Positions 8,886 through 16,816 of a stretch of 30,309 bases of DNA are shown in pieces (position 1 is the stretch's first letter; every line of letters begins with the position of its first letter). Where the stretch lies: the NCBI GenBank assembly GCA_014730295.1, contig WJIN01000135.1:1-30309 (forward strand). The letters are read 5' to 3'. The notes beneath the pieces were generated by a model. The model saw only the letters and a program-made list of their open reading frames with translations, was not told the DNA's origin and did no database searches. Origin of the DNA: Promethearchaeota archaeon. Lineage in GTDB: Archaea; Asgardarchaeota; Lokiarchaeia; Sigynarchaeales; SOKP01. The position numbers and the translations under genes are program-made.

Positions 8886-10122
8886 AAGAGATTATGAACG
8901 AGTTGATTTTGCTGTAAAAAGTAATACAAAAGATATATTAGCTTTTACCAAATTAGTCCCTCAAAGAAAAAAGCGAATACAAAAAGCCTCAGCGGAGCCC
9001 ATTGAAGAAGATCCTGTCAATGATCTGGCAGAAAAACTACATCCCAAGAGACAATATTTAGTAATAGATGAAATTGTGGATAATACAAAATCAACCAAAA
9101 CCTATACATTAGTTCCAGACCCAGATTCAAAAACAAAATATCTTGCATATTTTCGTCCCGGTCAATATCTTAGCCTTAAGGTTATGGTGAATGGAGAACT
9201 GATAACTAGGCCCTATTCCATCTCTTCGAGTCCAAAAGAAGCTTTGGAAGGGTATTATACCTTAACTATTAAAAAAGAGAATGAGGATGGATTCTTGACT
9301 CCACATATTTGGGATAATTGGAAGGTAGGAACAAAGGTAATATCTTCTGGGCCAGAAGGATTTATTTATTATGAACCATTAAGAGATTATCCGCAAATTG
9401 TAGGATTAGCAGGGGGATCTGGGATTACACCGTTTCTATCAATGGCGAAAAGTATTAATGATGGGACCTTAGACGCAAAACTCACTATATTATATGGATG
9501 CAGTAATGAGGATGATATTATTTTTTATAATGAATTAAAGGAGTTAGAAAAAAAAAATCCAGATAAACTCAAGGTTGTGTTTGTGTTAAGTTGCGACGAG
9601 GTTTCTTTAAAAGGATGCGAAAAGGGTTTCATTACTTCGGAGATTATAAAAAAATATACTGACGTAGATACTTCGAGCTTTTTTATATGTGGCCCTCAGC
9701 TAATGTATGAGTTTGTTGAAGACGAATTGCAGAAACTTAATCTAGCCCCAAAACAAATAAGAAGAGAAGCCTTTGGCGAAATTAAAAATATTGAGAAATT
9801 TCTGGGATTTCCGGATAATCTAGCAAATAAAACTTTTAATATTAAAGTTCATATTGGGAATATTATAAAGGATGTTCCTGCGAAATCGACTGAATCTGTC
9901 TTAATTGCGTTAGAGAGAGCTAAAATTGGACCTCCATCCAAATGTCGATCAGGAGAGTGTGGCTTTTGTCGCTCTCTATTATTGGAGGGAGATGTTTTTA
10001 TTTCACCTGTAAGTGACTGGAGAAGAGAAGCAGATAAGAAATTTAGCTATTTTCATCCATGTTCATCTTTTCCTCTGAGTGATTTAGAAATCGAGATACC
10101 AAGAAATCTACAAAAGAATTAG
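8878..10122 (+). CDS. Flavin-dependent NAD(P)H reductase with C-terminal 2Fe-2S ferredoxin domain
   Basis: The order of domains is: an N-terminal extension of about 55 residues with no recognised motif; an FAD-binding barrel (about 58-165) with RPYS at 111-114; an NAD(P)-binding domain (about 170-300) with GGSGITP at 179-185 and CGP at 271-273; and a plant-type 2Fe-2S domain (about 320-414) with cysteines C356, C361, C364 and C395 (C-x4-C-x2-C...C). This is the layout of ferredoxin:NAD(P)H reductase/phthalate-dioxygenase-reductase-type electron carriers. It overlaps the CrtI-like gene by 8 bp and is translationally coupled through the internal GGAGG, so it is most likely that enzyme's dedicated electron donor or acceptor. 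The N-terminal Lys-rich extension could mediate docking (inference). Confidence 0.92.
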   Translation: MSKRDYERVDFAVKSNTKDILAFTKLVPQRKKRIQKASAEPIEEDPVNDLAEKLHPKRQYLVIDEIVDNTKSTKTYTLVPDPDSKTKYLAYFRPGQYLSLKVMVNGELITRPYSISSSPKEALEGYYTLTIKKENEDGFLTPHIWDNWKVGTKVISSGPEGFIYYEPLRDYPQIVGLAGGSGITPFLSMAKSINDGTLDAKLTILYGCSNEDDIIFYNELKELEKKNPDKLKVVFVLSCDEVSLKGCEKGFITSEIIKKYTDVDTSSFFICGPQLMYEFVEDELQKLNLAPKQIRREAFGEIKNIEKFLGFPDNLANKTFNIKVHIGNIIKDVPAKSTESVLIALERAKIGPPSKCRSGECGFCRSLLLEGDVFISPVSDWRREADKKFSYFHPCSSFPLSDLEIEIPRNLQKN

Positions 10123-10207
10123 ATCGTGATTATCCAAACTCATATATATTTTTATTTCTTTTTAATATCTTATATTTTATAGGTAATTACAAATACAAAC
10201 CGATTAA

Positions 10208-11650
10208 ATGGATATAAAAATTAAATTTGGAATAGCTGCGATATTTATTGTTATTTTCCAATCTATATTGAAGTTAATTGGAGTGCTCATCACGGGAAGT
10301 TTAAGTTTTCTTTCTGAAACAATCGATACCTTAATTGATATTTTTTTTGTGAGCTTAACTTTCTATTCAATCTATTTGAGTCAGAAACCAGCCGATTATG
10401 AACATATGTACGGTCATAGCAAAATTGACTCCATCGGAGCTCTTACCCAAGGAATCATCTTAACCATAATTTATTTATTTTTAGCTTATAATGCAATTCG
10501 AGTATTAATAGCACAAAATATTGTTGTAGACAATCCTACCTTAGGATTACAACTTTTGATAATATCTATGGTTGTTAATTTATTATTCTCCATTATTCTC
10601 ATATTACAAGGAAAGAAGAGCAAAAGTCTTTCGCTTAAAATTCAAGGACTAAATCTTTTCCAAGATTCATTCCGTGCGATTATTGTAATCATTAATTTCC
10701 TCATTGTAGTATTTTTTGAAATAAAATTGTTAGATCCAATCTTTGGTATCATTATCTCTTGTATAATCATAATAAGTGCCTTGAGATTAGTTAAAGATGG
10801 AATAGATGATTTAACTGACATTAATCCATTAAATCCAACCCAGATAAAAATGATAACGGAAGGAATATTTAATCTTGAACATGTAAATGGTATCACAGAT
10901 CTTAGAATTAGAGGTGCGGGAAATAGAGTATTTTTCGAAATGAATCTTGCTATTGAGGACCATATTTCAATTACCCATGCAAATGAAATTAGTAAATCAA
11001 TAAGAAAGATAGCAGAACATTATATCCCAAATTATGAGGTAGAAACAATCATAGAAATGAATCCTTTAAGTAGCGAAAGATCATTGGGTAAACAAATCAT
11101 TAATCTAATAAATTCCCTAAAAGCTGACTATCCAAAAATTATTGACATAAAAAATCTAAATATATTCAAAATTGAGAAAAATTATTTTGTTTCATTTACA
11201 ATTGTTGTGAATAATAATCTGGCTTTAAGAGGTGCGCATGATATTTCTACAAAATTCGAACAGGAATTAAAGGGTCAAATTCCAGAGATATCAAGAATAA
11301 TAAGTCATATTGAGGCAGAACGAGTGGATTTAGAAAGTATTTTAGATGATAAAATATGTCAAAGAATAAATTCCAATGATTTGGAAGAAAAAAAGGAGAA
11401 AATAGAAAAATTACTCCGAACGAAAGAATATGTTAAAGGATACCATGGATTTGAATATTGGAATATAAAAAACTATTGTGTTATTGAGATACATGTATTT
11501 TTCGATGGTGAGATTAATATTTCCAAGATTCATAATTATGTATCCGAATTAGAAGATATTATTAATAAAAATATAGAGATTGCTAATCTAAGCAATATAA
11601 TAATTCATTCTGAGCCTTTAGAAGGGAGAACTGATGGAATAATATTCTGA
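10208..11650 (+). CDS. Cation diffusion facilitator transporter with an extended, repeated C-terminal domain
   Basis: This is a membrane protein of 480 residues; CDF proteins are usually about 300. Six hydrophobic segments lie in residues 5-200. The transport site appears as D40-x3-D44 in TM2 and N149-x3-D153 in TM5, so the His found in zinc-type CDF proteins is Asn here. That may shift preference toward Mn or another divalent metal (inference). The cytosolic tail seems to hold three ferredoxin-like modules in tandem (about 210-285, 293-372 and 395-475) instead of the normal one. It exports divalent metal using the proton gradient, by family knowledge. It is a single gene; no regulator is adjacent. 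The second CDF gene at 17704 has a different tail. Confidence 0.88.
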   Translation: MDIKIKFGIAAIFIVIFQSILKLIGVLITGSLSFLSETIDTLIDIFFVSLTFYSIYLSQKPADYEHMYGHSKIDSIGALTQGIILTIIYLFLAYNAIRVLIAQNIVVDNPTLGLQLLIISMVVNLLFSIILILQGKKSKSLSLKIQGLNLFQDSFRAIIVIINFLIVVFFEIKLLDPIFGIIISCIIIISALRLVKDGIDDLTDINPLNPTQIKMITEGIFNLEHVNGITDLRIRGAGNRVFFEMNLAIEDHISITHANEISKSIRKIAEHYIPNYEVETIIEMNPLSSERSLGKQIINLINSLKADYPKIIDIKNLNIFKIEKNYFVSFTIVVNNNLALRGAHDISTKFEQELKGQIPEISRIISHIEAERVDLESILDDKICQRINSNDLEEKKEKIEKLLRTKEYVKGYHGFEYWNIKNYCVIEIHVFFDGEINISKIHNYVSELEDIINKNIEIANLSNIIIHSEPLEGRTDGIIF

Positions 11651-11686
11651 TTTAATGTGTTTTGAATAAAAAGGAAAGGTAATTAT

Positions 11687-12796
11687 CTAAAAATTAAACT
11701 TGTATTTATCCAATCCTAATTCATTTTGCATGGTTTTAATATCATTTCGCAAGCTTTCATTCAAAGGTATTCCTTGTTTTTCTCTTTCTATTTCTGCTTC
11801 ATATTCTTTCTCACCTGCGGTATAGATCCGGTCAGAACTTGGTTCCTTCTTAGCACTTCTAAGACCTCTCATGATGTTGCCCGCGGTTTTTTTAAATGTA
11901 TCCAAAGGAAGGAAACTTTCTATATTTATGGCTAAGAAAAAATGGCCCACTTTTAAGCGTTTTTGGCCATCTTCTTCAATACCCAACGTGTCTCTGAGAT
12001 AAATCCCCTCTTGAAGTGCTGCCGAAAGAAGTTCTACAATTGTTGCATATCCGTATCCTTTATAGCCTGATTTTTCTTCTCCTGGACCTCCTAATGGGAG
12101 TAAAGCTGCCTTCCGCTCTAGCATTTTATCTAAGATTTTTGAAGGGTTAGTCATCGAATTTCCCTCATCATCAATTACAACACCCTCGGGTAAATCTTTC
12201 TCTAATCGCTCGTATAATTCAACCTTTCCCCTTTGAATAATAGAGGTTGCACAATCTAAACAAAAGGGGAATTCTTCGTCAGTTGGAGCACCGAATGTTA
12301 ATGGATTCGTACCCAACATAGGCTCAACTCCAAATGTTGGCGGAATTGATGGTCGCGCATTTGTAGTGGTTAGTCCTATCATTCCCTCATCAATCGCCAT
12401 AAGCGAATAATATCCTGCGATTCCAAAATGTGTGGAATTTCTCACGGCAACTGCACCAAGCCCATATTGTTTCGCTTTCTCTATTGCTGTTTTCATCGCC
12501 TTATATGCAATGACGTGTCCCATTCCACAGTTCCCATCCCAGAGGGCCGTGGTTGGTCCGTCTTTTATCACATCTATTTTCGTTTCGACCTCGTAAATGC
12601 CTTCTTTAATGCGATCATAATACATTTTACAGCGTTGGATACCGTGTGTATCGATCCCCCGTAGATCCGAAACAATTAAAACGTTTCCGATAATCTTCGC
12701 ATCGTCTTCAGGAACTCCTAACCCTATAAATACGTCCCGCATAAACCTTTCAAGTTTATCCGCACCAATATACACAATGTCGTCTGAATTTGACAA
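11687..12796 (-). CDS. Ldh2/malate dehydrogenase-family NAD(P)-dependent oxidoreductase
   Basis: This 369-residue protein is of normal length for the LDH2/MDH2 family (malate, sulfolactate and ureidoglycolate dehydrogenases), whose fold is unrelated to Rossmann dehydrogenases. It has the signature RGIDTHGIQR with the candidate catalytic His at H51, and VRNSTHFGIAGYY with H123 in the nucleotide-binding region. It reduces a 2-oxo acid or oxidises a 2-hydroxy acid with NAD(P)H; substrate specificity cannot be read here. The start is TTG at 12796, supported by a GAGGT about seven bases upstream. It is convergent with the CDF gene ending at 11650. Confidence 0.92.
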   Translation of the reverse strand: MSNSDDIVYIGADKLERFMRDVFIGLGVPEDDAKIIGNVLIVSDLRGIDTHGIQRCKMYYDRIKEGIYEVETKIDVIKDGPTTALWDGNCGMGHVIAYKAMKTAIEKAKQYGLGAVAVRNSTHFGIAGYYSLMAIDEGMIGLTTTNARPSIPPTFGVEPMLGTNPLTFGAPTDEEFPFCLDCATSIIQRGKVELYERLEKDLPEGVVIDDEGNSMTNPSKILDKMLERKAALLPLGGPGEEKSGYKGYGYATIVELLSAALQEGIYLRDTLGIEEDGQKRLKVGHFFLAINIESFLPLDTFKKTAGNIMRGLRSAKKEPSSDRIYTAGEKEYEAEIEREKQGIPLNESLRNDIKTMQNELGLDKYKFNF

Positions 12797-12916
12797 TTTT
12801 TAAACCTCATGATATATAATTTCGAAATTCTCTTAAGTATAACAATTCTAATAATCCTTCAATTCATTTAAATAGTTAATCTCAATTTAATTAAAAAAAT
12901 CTAAAAATTAAGGATC

Positions 12917-13438
12917 TCACTTAAGATACGTCTGGTATATTTTGAGGAGAGCCTCTTCAAAAAGATCCGCATTTTTCGGATATTTTTCGATTCTGGTTAA
13001 ACAATGCCCGGTTTTGTCAAAAAAAAAGACTAATGGGATTTGATCTACTGCAAATTTTGGGTTATGAAACTCTGGAGGAGATCTTTTTGCCCATGAATAG
13101 TCCTCTTCATTACTATCCATTGTAGTTTTCACACCGCCCAGTAAAAATATTCTTAATCTAGGAGAATCAACCGCCTCCACAATCTTAATAAGTGTAGGCT
13201 TGACATCCGCGCAAGTATTGCACCATGTTGCCCCTAATGTTAAGATTTTAAGGCTATGAGTGCTCTGATCGAATTCTGATTGTAATTTCTTAATCAGCTC
13301 ATTATTTGGCGTATAAGCTTTATAATTGCTTTGATGCATTATTCGTTCTTTCATGGATTTAATATGGTCTATATAGGCATATCCTTCTATAGGCTCGGAT
13401 TCGATATCATTCCAGTGTAATTCTTCTGGTCGAAACAT
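12917..13438 (-). CDS. Thioredoxin-like protein with WCNTC active site
   Basis: The thioredoxin fold is shown by the sequence LTLGATWCNTC, with both redox cysteines (C-x2-C), and later by IPLVFFFDKTGHCLTRIEKYP, where IP supplies the cis-Pro loop. It has an N-terminal extension of about 60 residues (MFRPEELHWNDIES...) not present in simple thioredoxins, and no signal peptide. It probably acts as a cytosolic disulfide reductase or as a partner to a specific target. Three in-frame starts exist: TTG at 13477 (AGGAG only two bases away, an unfavourable spacing), ATG at 13447 and ATG at 13438. I chose the last because the conserved-looking sequence starts there. The assignment of the fold is firm; the client is unknown. 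Confidence 0.85.
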   Translation of the reverse strand: MFRPEELHWNDIESEPIEGYAYIDHIKSMKERIMHQSNYKAYTPNNELIKKLQSEFDQSTHSLKILTLGATWCNTCADVKPTLIKIVEAVDSPRLRIFLLGGVKTTMDSNEEDYSWAKRSPPEFHNPKFAVDQIPLVFFFDKTGHCLTRIEKYPKNADLFEEALLKIYQTYLK

Positions 13439-13544
13439 AATTCTCATATCAATAATTATCTCGTGAATAATAAACAATTCTCCTATGAAATAAAAATCAA
13501 TAATTTCGGTTTATTACTCTAACATAATATAATATGGTGATATT

Positions 13545-13760
13545 TTGTCGGTAATATTTGATTTTTTGAATCTAAATCTCCTTTTATTGTCTATGTTTAA
13601 AGAATTCGAAAAAATTGAGAAAAACCTAATCTCACGATCACACTCGAAAAACTATGATTTTGAAGATGTGGGAAATGTTTTTCCCGATAATAAGGACTTT
13701 ATCAATATTCTCAAACGAAAACTGATACGCGAAAATTTCATTTCAATTGAAGATGAATAA
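13545..13760 (+). CDS. Possible small protein, unknown
   Basis: This is a reading frame of 71 codons starting at TTG, with GGTGAT at 13536-13541 three bases upstream; that pattern resembles the sites before the TTG/GTG-started genes at the right end of the window. The predicted protein has a hydrophobic N-terminus (about residues 2-16) and a charged remainder rich in K, N, D and F. There is no known motif. It is convergent with the SRP RNA, whose 3' end lies about 30 bp away. Without a homologue it may be spurious. Confidence 0.4.
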   Translation: MSVIFDFLNLNLLLLSMFKEFEKIEKNLISRSHSKNYDFEDVGNVFPDNKDFINILKRKLIRENFISIEDE

Positions 13761-13784
13761 GATTTGATCAAATCAGAGAAATAT

Positions 13785-13790
13785 AAAAAA
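13785..13790 (-). terminator. T-run terminator of the SRP RNA
   Basis: Six consecutive T residues on the minus strand follow directly after the 3' strand of the terminal helix of the RNA. This is the usual form of archaeal transcription termination. Confidence 0.6.
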
Positions 13791-14093
13791 TCCCGACCCT
13801 GGACCCATATCTTCACTTGCACCTCAGCTATTACCACACTCCACACCCGATTCCCGAAGCGTGAAAGACAAAACTTACGGCTGCTCCATCCCTGGCCTGG
13901 CCGGGTTCGTTATTATGAGCTTGTACCTGCCCTACGGCGGGTACCGCCCTGCCCCCCACCATCGGGGCGAATGCTTCGACGTGTGCTAATAGTTCGGTAG
14001 CAAGTATTCAATGGGCCTCAAGCCGGGCGATTTCCACTATTGAGCGTGCTGTGGTCCACCCAGTATAAGAGCTTCAGAAAGGCCCAAGCTTCC
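13791..14093 (-). ncRNA. Signal recognition particle RNA (archaeal 7S RNA)
   Basis: This stretch is strikingly G+C-rich against its AT-rich surroundings. Read on the minus strand it contains the SRP helix-8 apex: CGGC-CAGG-CC, an AGGGAT loop (GNRA tetraloop GGGA closed by A-U), GG-AGCA-GCCG, at about 13880-13905. The CGGC/GCCG stem and the conserved CAGG/AGCA internal-loop halves are all present. The first and last stretches pair: CTTGGGCC (14081-14088) with GGTCCAGG (13798-13805) forms an eight-pair helix 1 with two G-U pairs, a feature of archaeal SRP RNA. The length of about 300 nt fits. The RNA binds SRP54 and SRP19 to target nascent membrane and secreted proteins. The ends are approximate to within about five bases. 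Confidence 0.88.
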
Positions 14094-14114
14094 CAAATAT
14101 TAAAATACTCTCAG

Positions 14115-14123
14115 CAATAAAAA
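14115..14123 (-). promoter_or_regulatory. Candidate TATA box of the SRP RNA
   Basis: On the minus strand TTTTTATTG is centred about 26 bases upstream of the inferred 5' end of the SRP RNA, the usual distance for an archaeal box A. The surrounding DNA is A/T-rich, so the support is mainly positional. Confidence 0.4.
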
Positions 14124-14274
14124 TTTTTTGAAAGAAAATCAATATCTTTTCCTATAGGGAGGCAGGAAATTTTACTTGGGGATAAAAATCAAAAATATGA
14201 AAAATGTAAAGAAGAAAAATTTTTTAATTGAAACATAGAAACAATTAATTTAGTGTATTGATTGACTTAACAGA

Positions 14275-14742
14275 TCAATAATGGTTATTGTTCTCCTCTT
14301 TTAATGTCCGATGCAAAACATATTTACAGGTTTTTTGACCCGAACTGAGAATGCATTGCTCCACTGCACCGTCATAATTATAATTAGGATTAAACTCATT
14401 AAGAAATCCAATAGTATATGGAATGCAGATACTTTCTTGAATGATTTTTCCCTTTTCTGGGTTATTGGGATCGGGATCCCCACCAATTGGGCAAAAACAT
14501 TCATCATATTGAATCTTTACCTCAAGTGAGTTTTCATTGGTTTCATTAATTTCTGGTATCGATTTTAGGACTTCATAGCTTTTTTTCAAACCTACAATAA
14601 TATCACAGATTCCCGCCTTTTTATAAATCTTGGCCAATTTAGCGCCTAATCGAGAAGATATTGATTTGGGAAGATTCTCTCCACCTACATCAATCATTTC
14701 GTTTACATAAGATTGGAAAAATTTTAGTGCGTCTTTACTCAA
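14275..14742 (-). CDS. Cys-rich protein, possibly a V4R/MetOD1-like ligand-binding domain
   Basis: This 155-residue soluble protein has six cysteines: C46, C82, C84, C106, C130 and C139. The second half reads CFCPIGG ... C106-IPYTIGF ... AVEQC-I-x-SGQKTCKYVLH. The ordering (C-x-C-P, a later C before P and G, then a final Cys in a G-x3-C-x-(Y/F) strand) resembles the small cysteine-rich V4R and methanogen output domains, which are proposed to bind metals or small ligands. A protein at 26583 in this window ends with a comparable pattern. The N-terminal half looks helical. It stands alone, with a possible regulatory inverted repeat upstream. The family call is tentative; that it is a real gene is likely. 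Confidence 0.6.
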   Translation of the reverse strand: MSKDALKFFQSYVNEMIDVGGENLPKSISSRLGAKLAKIYKKAGICDIIVGLKKSYEVLKSIPEINETNENSLEVKIQYDECFCPIGGDPDPNNPEKGKIIQESICIPYTIGFLNEFNPNYNYDGAVEQCILSSGQKTCKYVLHRTLKEENNNHY

Positions 14743-14821
14743 ATTCTAATCCCCAACTGCATCTTATCATTTCATCGTAATGATATAATCTTTATTCTAA
14801 AATATTTAATTCTTTCTAAAG

Positions 14822-14906
14822 TTTCGGAAAAATTAGCATCTTTACATTAATGTAATAGGATAATATCTTATATTCATTAAATATGCATCTTGGCTAATTT
14901 CCGAAA
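14822..14906. repeat. Imperfect inverted repeat enclosing a perfect 14-bp palindrome
   Basis: TTTCGGAAAAATTAGC at 14822-14837 is mirrored by GCTAATTTCCGAAA at 14893-14906, with a two-base difference in arm length. Between them lies TTACATTAATGTAA (14842-14855), a perfect palindrome. The structure sits in the 276-bp gap between two minus-strand genes, about 80-165 bp upstream of the Cys-rich gene at 14742. It could be an operator, a terminator for the glycosylase gene or a small mobile-element remnant. I see nothing else in this gap. Confidence 0.5.
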
Positions 14907-15018
14907 TTTTTAAGAAATTACTTCTCATTGTCTATTAAGCAAATTTTATCGTATCCATGATCTATAAAATCTGTTGTTGATATCAAAATTAGTTACACTA
15001 AATAGTACAACTTAGGTT

Positions 15019-15624
15019 TTATCCCTCAACCCGAAATCGTAATAAGCGCTCTTTATCTTTCCCTGCATAATCAATCCCTATTCGTTTTAATGCTTCTATA
15101 GATGCTTTTTCCACGGGTTCTCCCTTAGTATAATAAAGTTTAGCATCGAGACTACAAGAATTCTTTCCATTGAATTTTTCCTTGGTAATATCTAATGCCA
15201 TGCAGAGTTTTCCAGGTCCATCAACTAAATTCTTGTATTTTTTACCTATTTTGACATTTCTATTACTTTTCATTATTTCAATTCCAGCAACTGGATAAAG
15301 TTCCCGTATAAGAACCGCACATGGCATCCCCTCTTCTTCAGTGACCACATTCAAACAATGATACATTCCATAAATTAGATATACATAATGGGTACCAGGA
15401 GTTCTATACATTATCTTAGTTCGGTCGGTTTTTCGATAATTATAACAATGACAAGCTTTATCATCAGGACCTACATAAGCTTCAACTTCAGTAATCTTCC
15501 CAATCATATTGCCATGTTCAGTTTCTCGTATGAGGTATCGGCCGATAAGATCTTTTGCAACTTTTTTGGTGTTTCGGTTGAAAAAAGTTTGCTTTAATCT
15601 TTCTAATTTAGAATTATTCTCCAT
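15019..15624 (-). CDS. DNA-3-methyladenine glycosylase, AAG/MPG type
   Basis: This 201-residue enzyme of the alkyladenine-DNA-glycosylase family removes alkylated and deaminated purines in base-excision repair. The catalytic motif ITEVEAYVGPDD holds E48, matching the water-activating Glu of human AAG, and Y50. The active-site His is H59 (KACHCYNY), and YLIYGMYHCLNVV and DGPGKLCMALDI are further family blocks. Length and motif order are normal. It is divergent from the UroD-like gene, with a short spacer that must hold both promoters. The ATG start is the first in frame. Confidence 0.95.
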   Translation of the reverse strand: MENNSKLERLKQTFFNRNTKKVAKDLIGRYLIRETEHGNMIGKITEVEAYVGPDDKACHCYNYRKTDRTKIMYRTPGTHYVYLIYGMYHCLNVVTEEEGMPCAVLIRELYPVAGIEIMKSNRNVKIGKKYKNLVDGPGKLCMALDITKEKFNGKNSCSLDAKLYYTKGEPVEKASIEALKRIGIDYAGKDKERLLRFRVEG

Positions 15625-15709
15625 ATCTATATGTTTGATAATATATTTAATGGATTAAATGTTTAATATAGAGTATATTAATAAGATCTATATTAACACT
15701 ACTAAAAAA

Positions 15710-16795
15710 ATGAATGCCCCTGAGAGAGTATTAACAACAATAAATCATGAAGAACCAGATAAAGTTCCAGCATGGGAGAGCGCATTTACTAATAATACCA
15801 TAACAAAATATTATGGATTGAACCCAAAAAAACAAGGGGATAAATACACTCACAAATTATATCGAAAAATTGGTTTAGATATTTGCGCAACTGCTGCATC
15901 TCTTTATCCTCGGAAACCCACCAAAGGAGGGAAGGGTTTTATCGATGAATATGGAAGAGTAATGCAATTTGAATATTATGAAAAAGATGGAACTCAAATA
16001 ATGGGATATATAGGTGGTCATTTTAACAGTTTTGAGGATTATGAGAGTTGGGAACAACCAGACCCAAACTTACCCGTTCGATTAATTTCTTTTAAAAATG
16101 GGAGAAGAATTCAGAAGGAGATGAATGATGAAATCTTTTCGGTTCCCTCAACAGGAGCTTTAATGGAATGTACATGGGAAGGATTCGGTCTGGAAACGTT
16201 TTCCAGGATATTAGGGAAACCAAAACAAGCTAAAAAAGTTTTTGATGACAGAGGGAAATTTACTCTGGAATTAGTTAAAATATTAGCCGAAAACGACGCG
16301 AAATTAGTTATCTTATGGGATGATTACGGATTTAAAAATGGGCTTTTCATGAGTCCAAGGTTATATCGAAAATATATCTTTCCATGGATTAAACGTATCT
16401 GTGATGCGGCACATAAGCGTGATTGTAAGATTTTATTACATTCTGATGGTGATCTAATGGAAATATTTGAAGATATTGTAGAATGCGGGGTTGATGTTAT
16501 AAATCCCATCGAGCCTACTACAGCTAATCCTGACTATGATATTTTCAAGTTAAATGAAAAATTTGGAGATCATATCACTTTTTGTGGAAATCTTAGTCCA
16601 ATGACGTTAGCAACTGGAAAGGTTTCAGAAATTGAAGAATATGCTAAGAAATTAATAAGAGAATTAGCGCCTAGAGGAGGTTATATTTTCAGCTCAGGCC
16701 ATTCGATTAACCCAGCTGTTACTGTAGATAGATTCGAGGCAATGCAAAATGTGAGAAGAAAATATGGTAAATATCCCATAAAAGTCCCAAAATAA
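15710..16795 (+). CDS. Uroporphyrinogen decarboxylase-family protein (UroD/MtaA-like)
   Basis: This TIM-barrel protein of about 361 residues opens with the family motif MNAPERVLTTINHEEPDKVP. I start it at the ATG at 15710 (an in-frame ATG at 15659 adds 17 unconserved residues). Members include heme-pathway decarboxylases and corrinoid methyltransferases such as MtaA. Where zinc methyltransferases have a His-x-Cys motif, this protein reads LLHSDGDL, so one zinc ligand is absent. A later TFCGNLSP block retains a Cys. It is therefore more likely one of the many uncharacterised UroD-like proteins than a Zn-corrinoid methyltransferase or true UroD. No corrinoid protein gene is nearby. Confidence 0.85.
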   Translation: MNAPERVLTTINHEEPDKVPAWESAFTNNTITKYYGLNPKKQGDKYTHKLYRKIGLDICATAASLYPRKPTKGGKGFIDEYGRVMQFEYYEKDGTQIMGYIGGHFNSFEDYESWEQPDPNLPVRLISFKNGRRIQKEMNDEIFSVPSTGALMECTWEGFGLETFSRILGKPKQAKKVFDDRGKFTLELVKILAENDAKLVILWDDYGFKNGLFMSPRLYRKYIFPWIKRICDAAHKRDCKILLHSDGDLMEIFEDIVECGVDVINPIEPTTANPDYDIFKLNEKFGDHITFCGNLSPMTLATGKVSEIEEYAKKLIRELAPRGGYIFSSGHSINPAVTVDRFEAMQNVRRKYGKYPIKVPK

Positions 16796-16816
16796 CCTTA
16801 TAGTTTCCACCATTTC

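Noticed and set aside
11687..12796. A Rossmann-type malate/lactate dehydrogenase
   Set aside because: No GxGxxG at the start; the RGIDTHGIQR motif fits the unrelated LDH2 family instead.
13764..14000. A 78-codon plus-strand frame rich in Arg and Pro
   Set aside because: It lies across the SRP RNA; the composition comes from the G+C-rich RNA, and no homologous protein pattern is seen.
15710..16795. A true heme-pathway HemE or a zinc methyltransferase MtaA
   Set aside because: The His-x-Cys zinc motif is replaced by HSDGD, and no corrinoid protein or heme genes are near.
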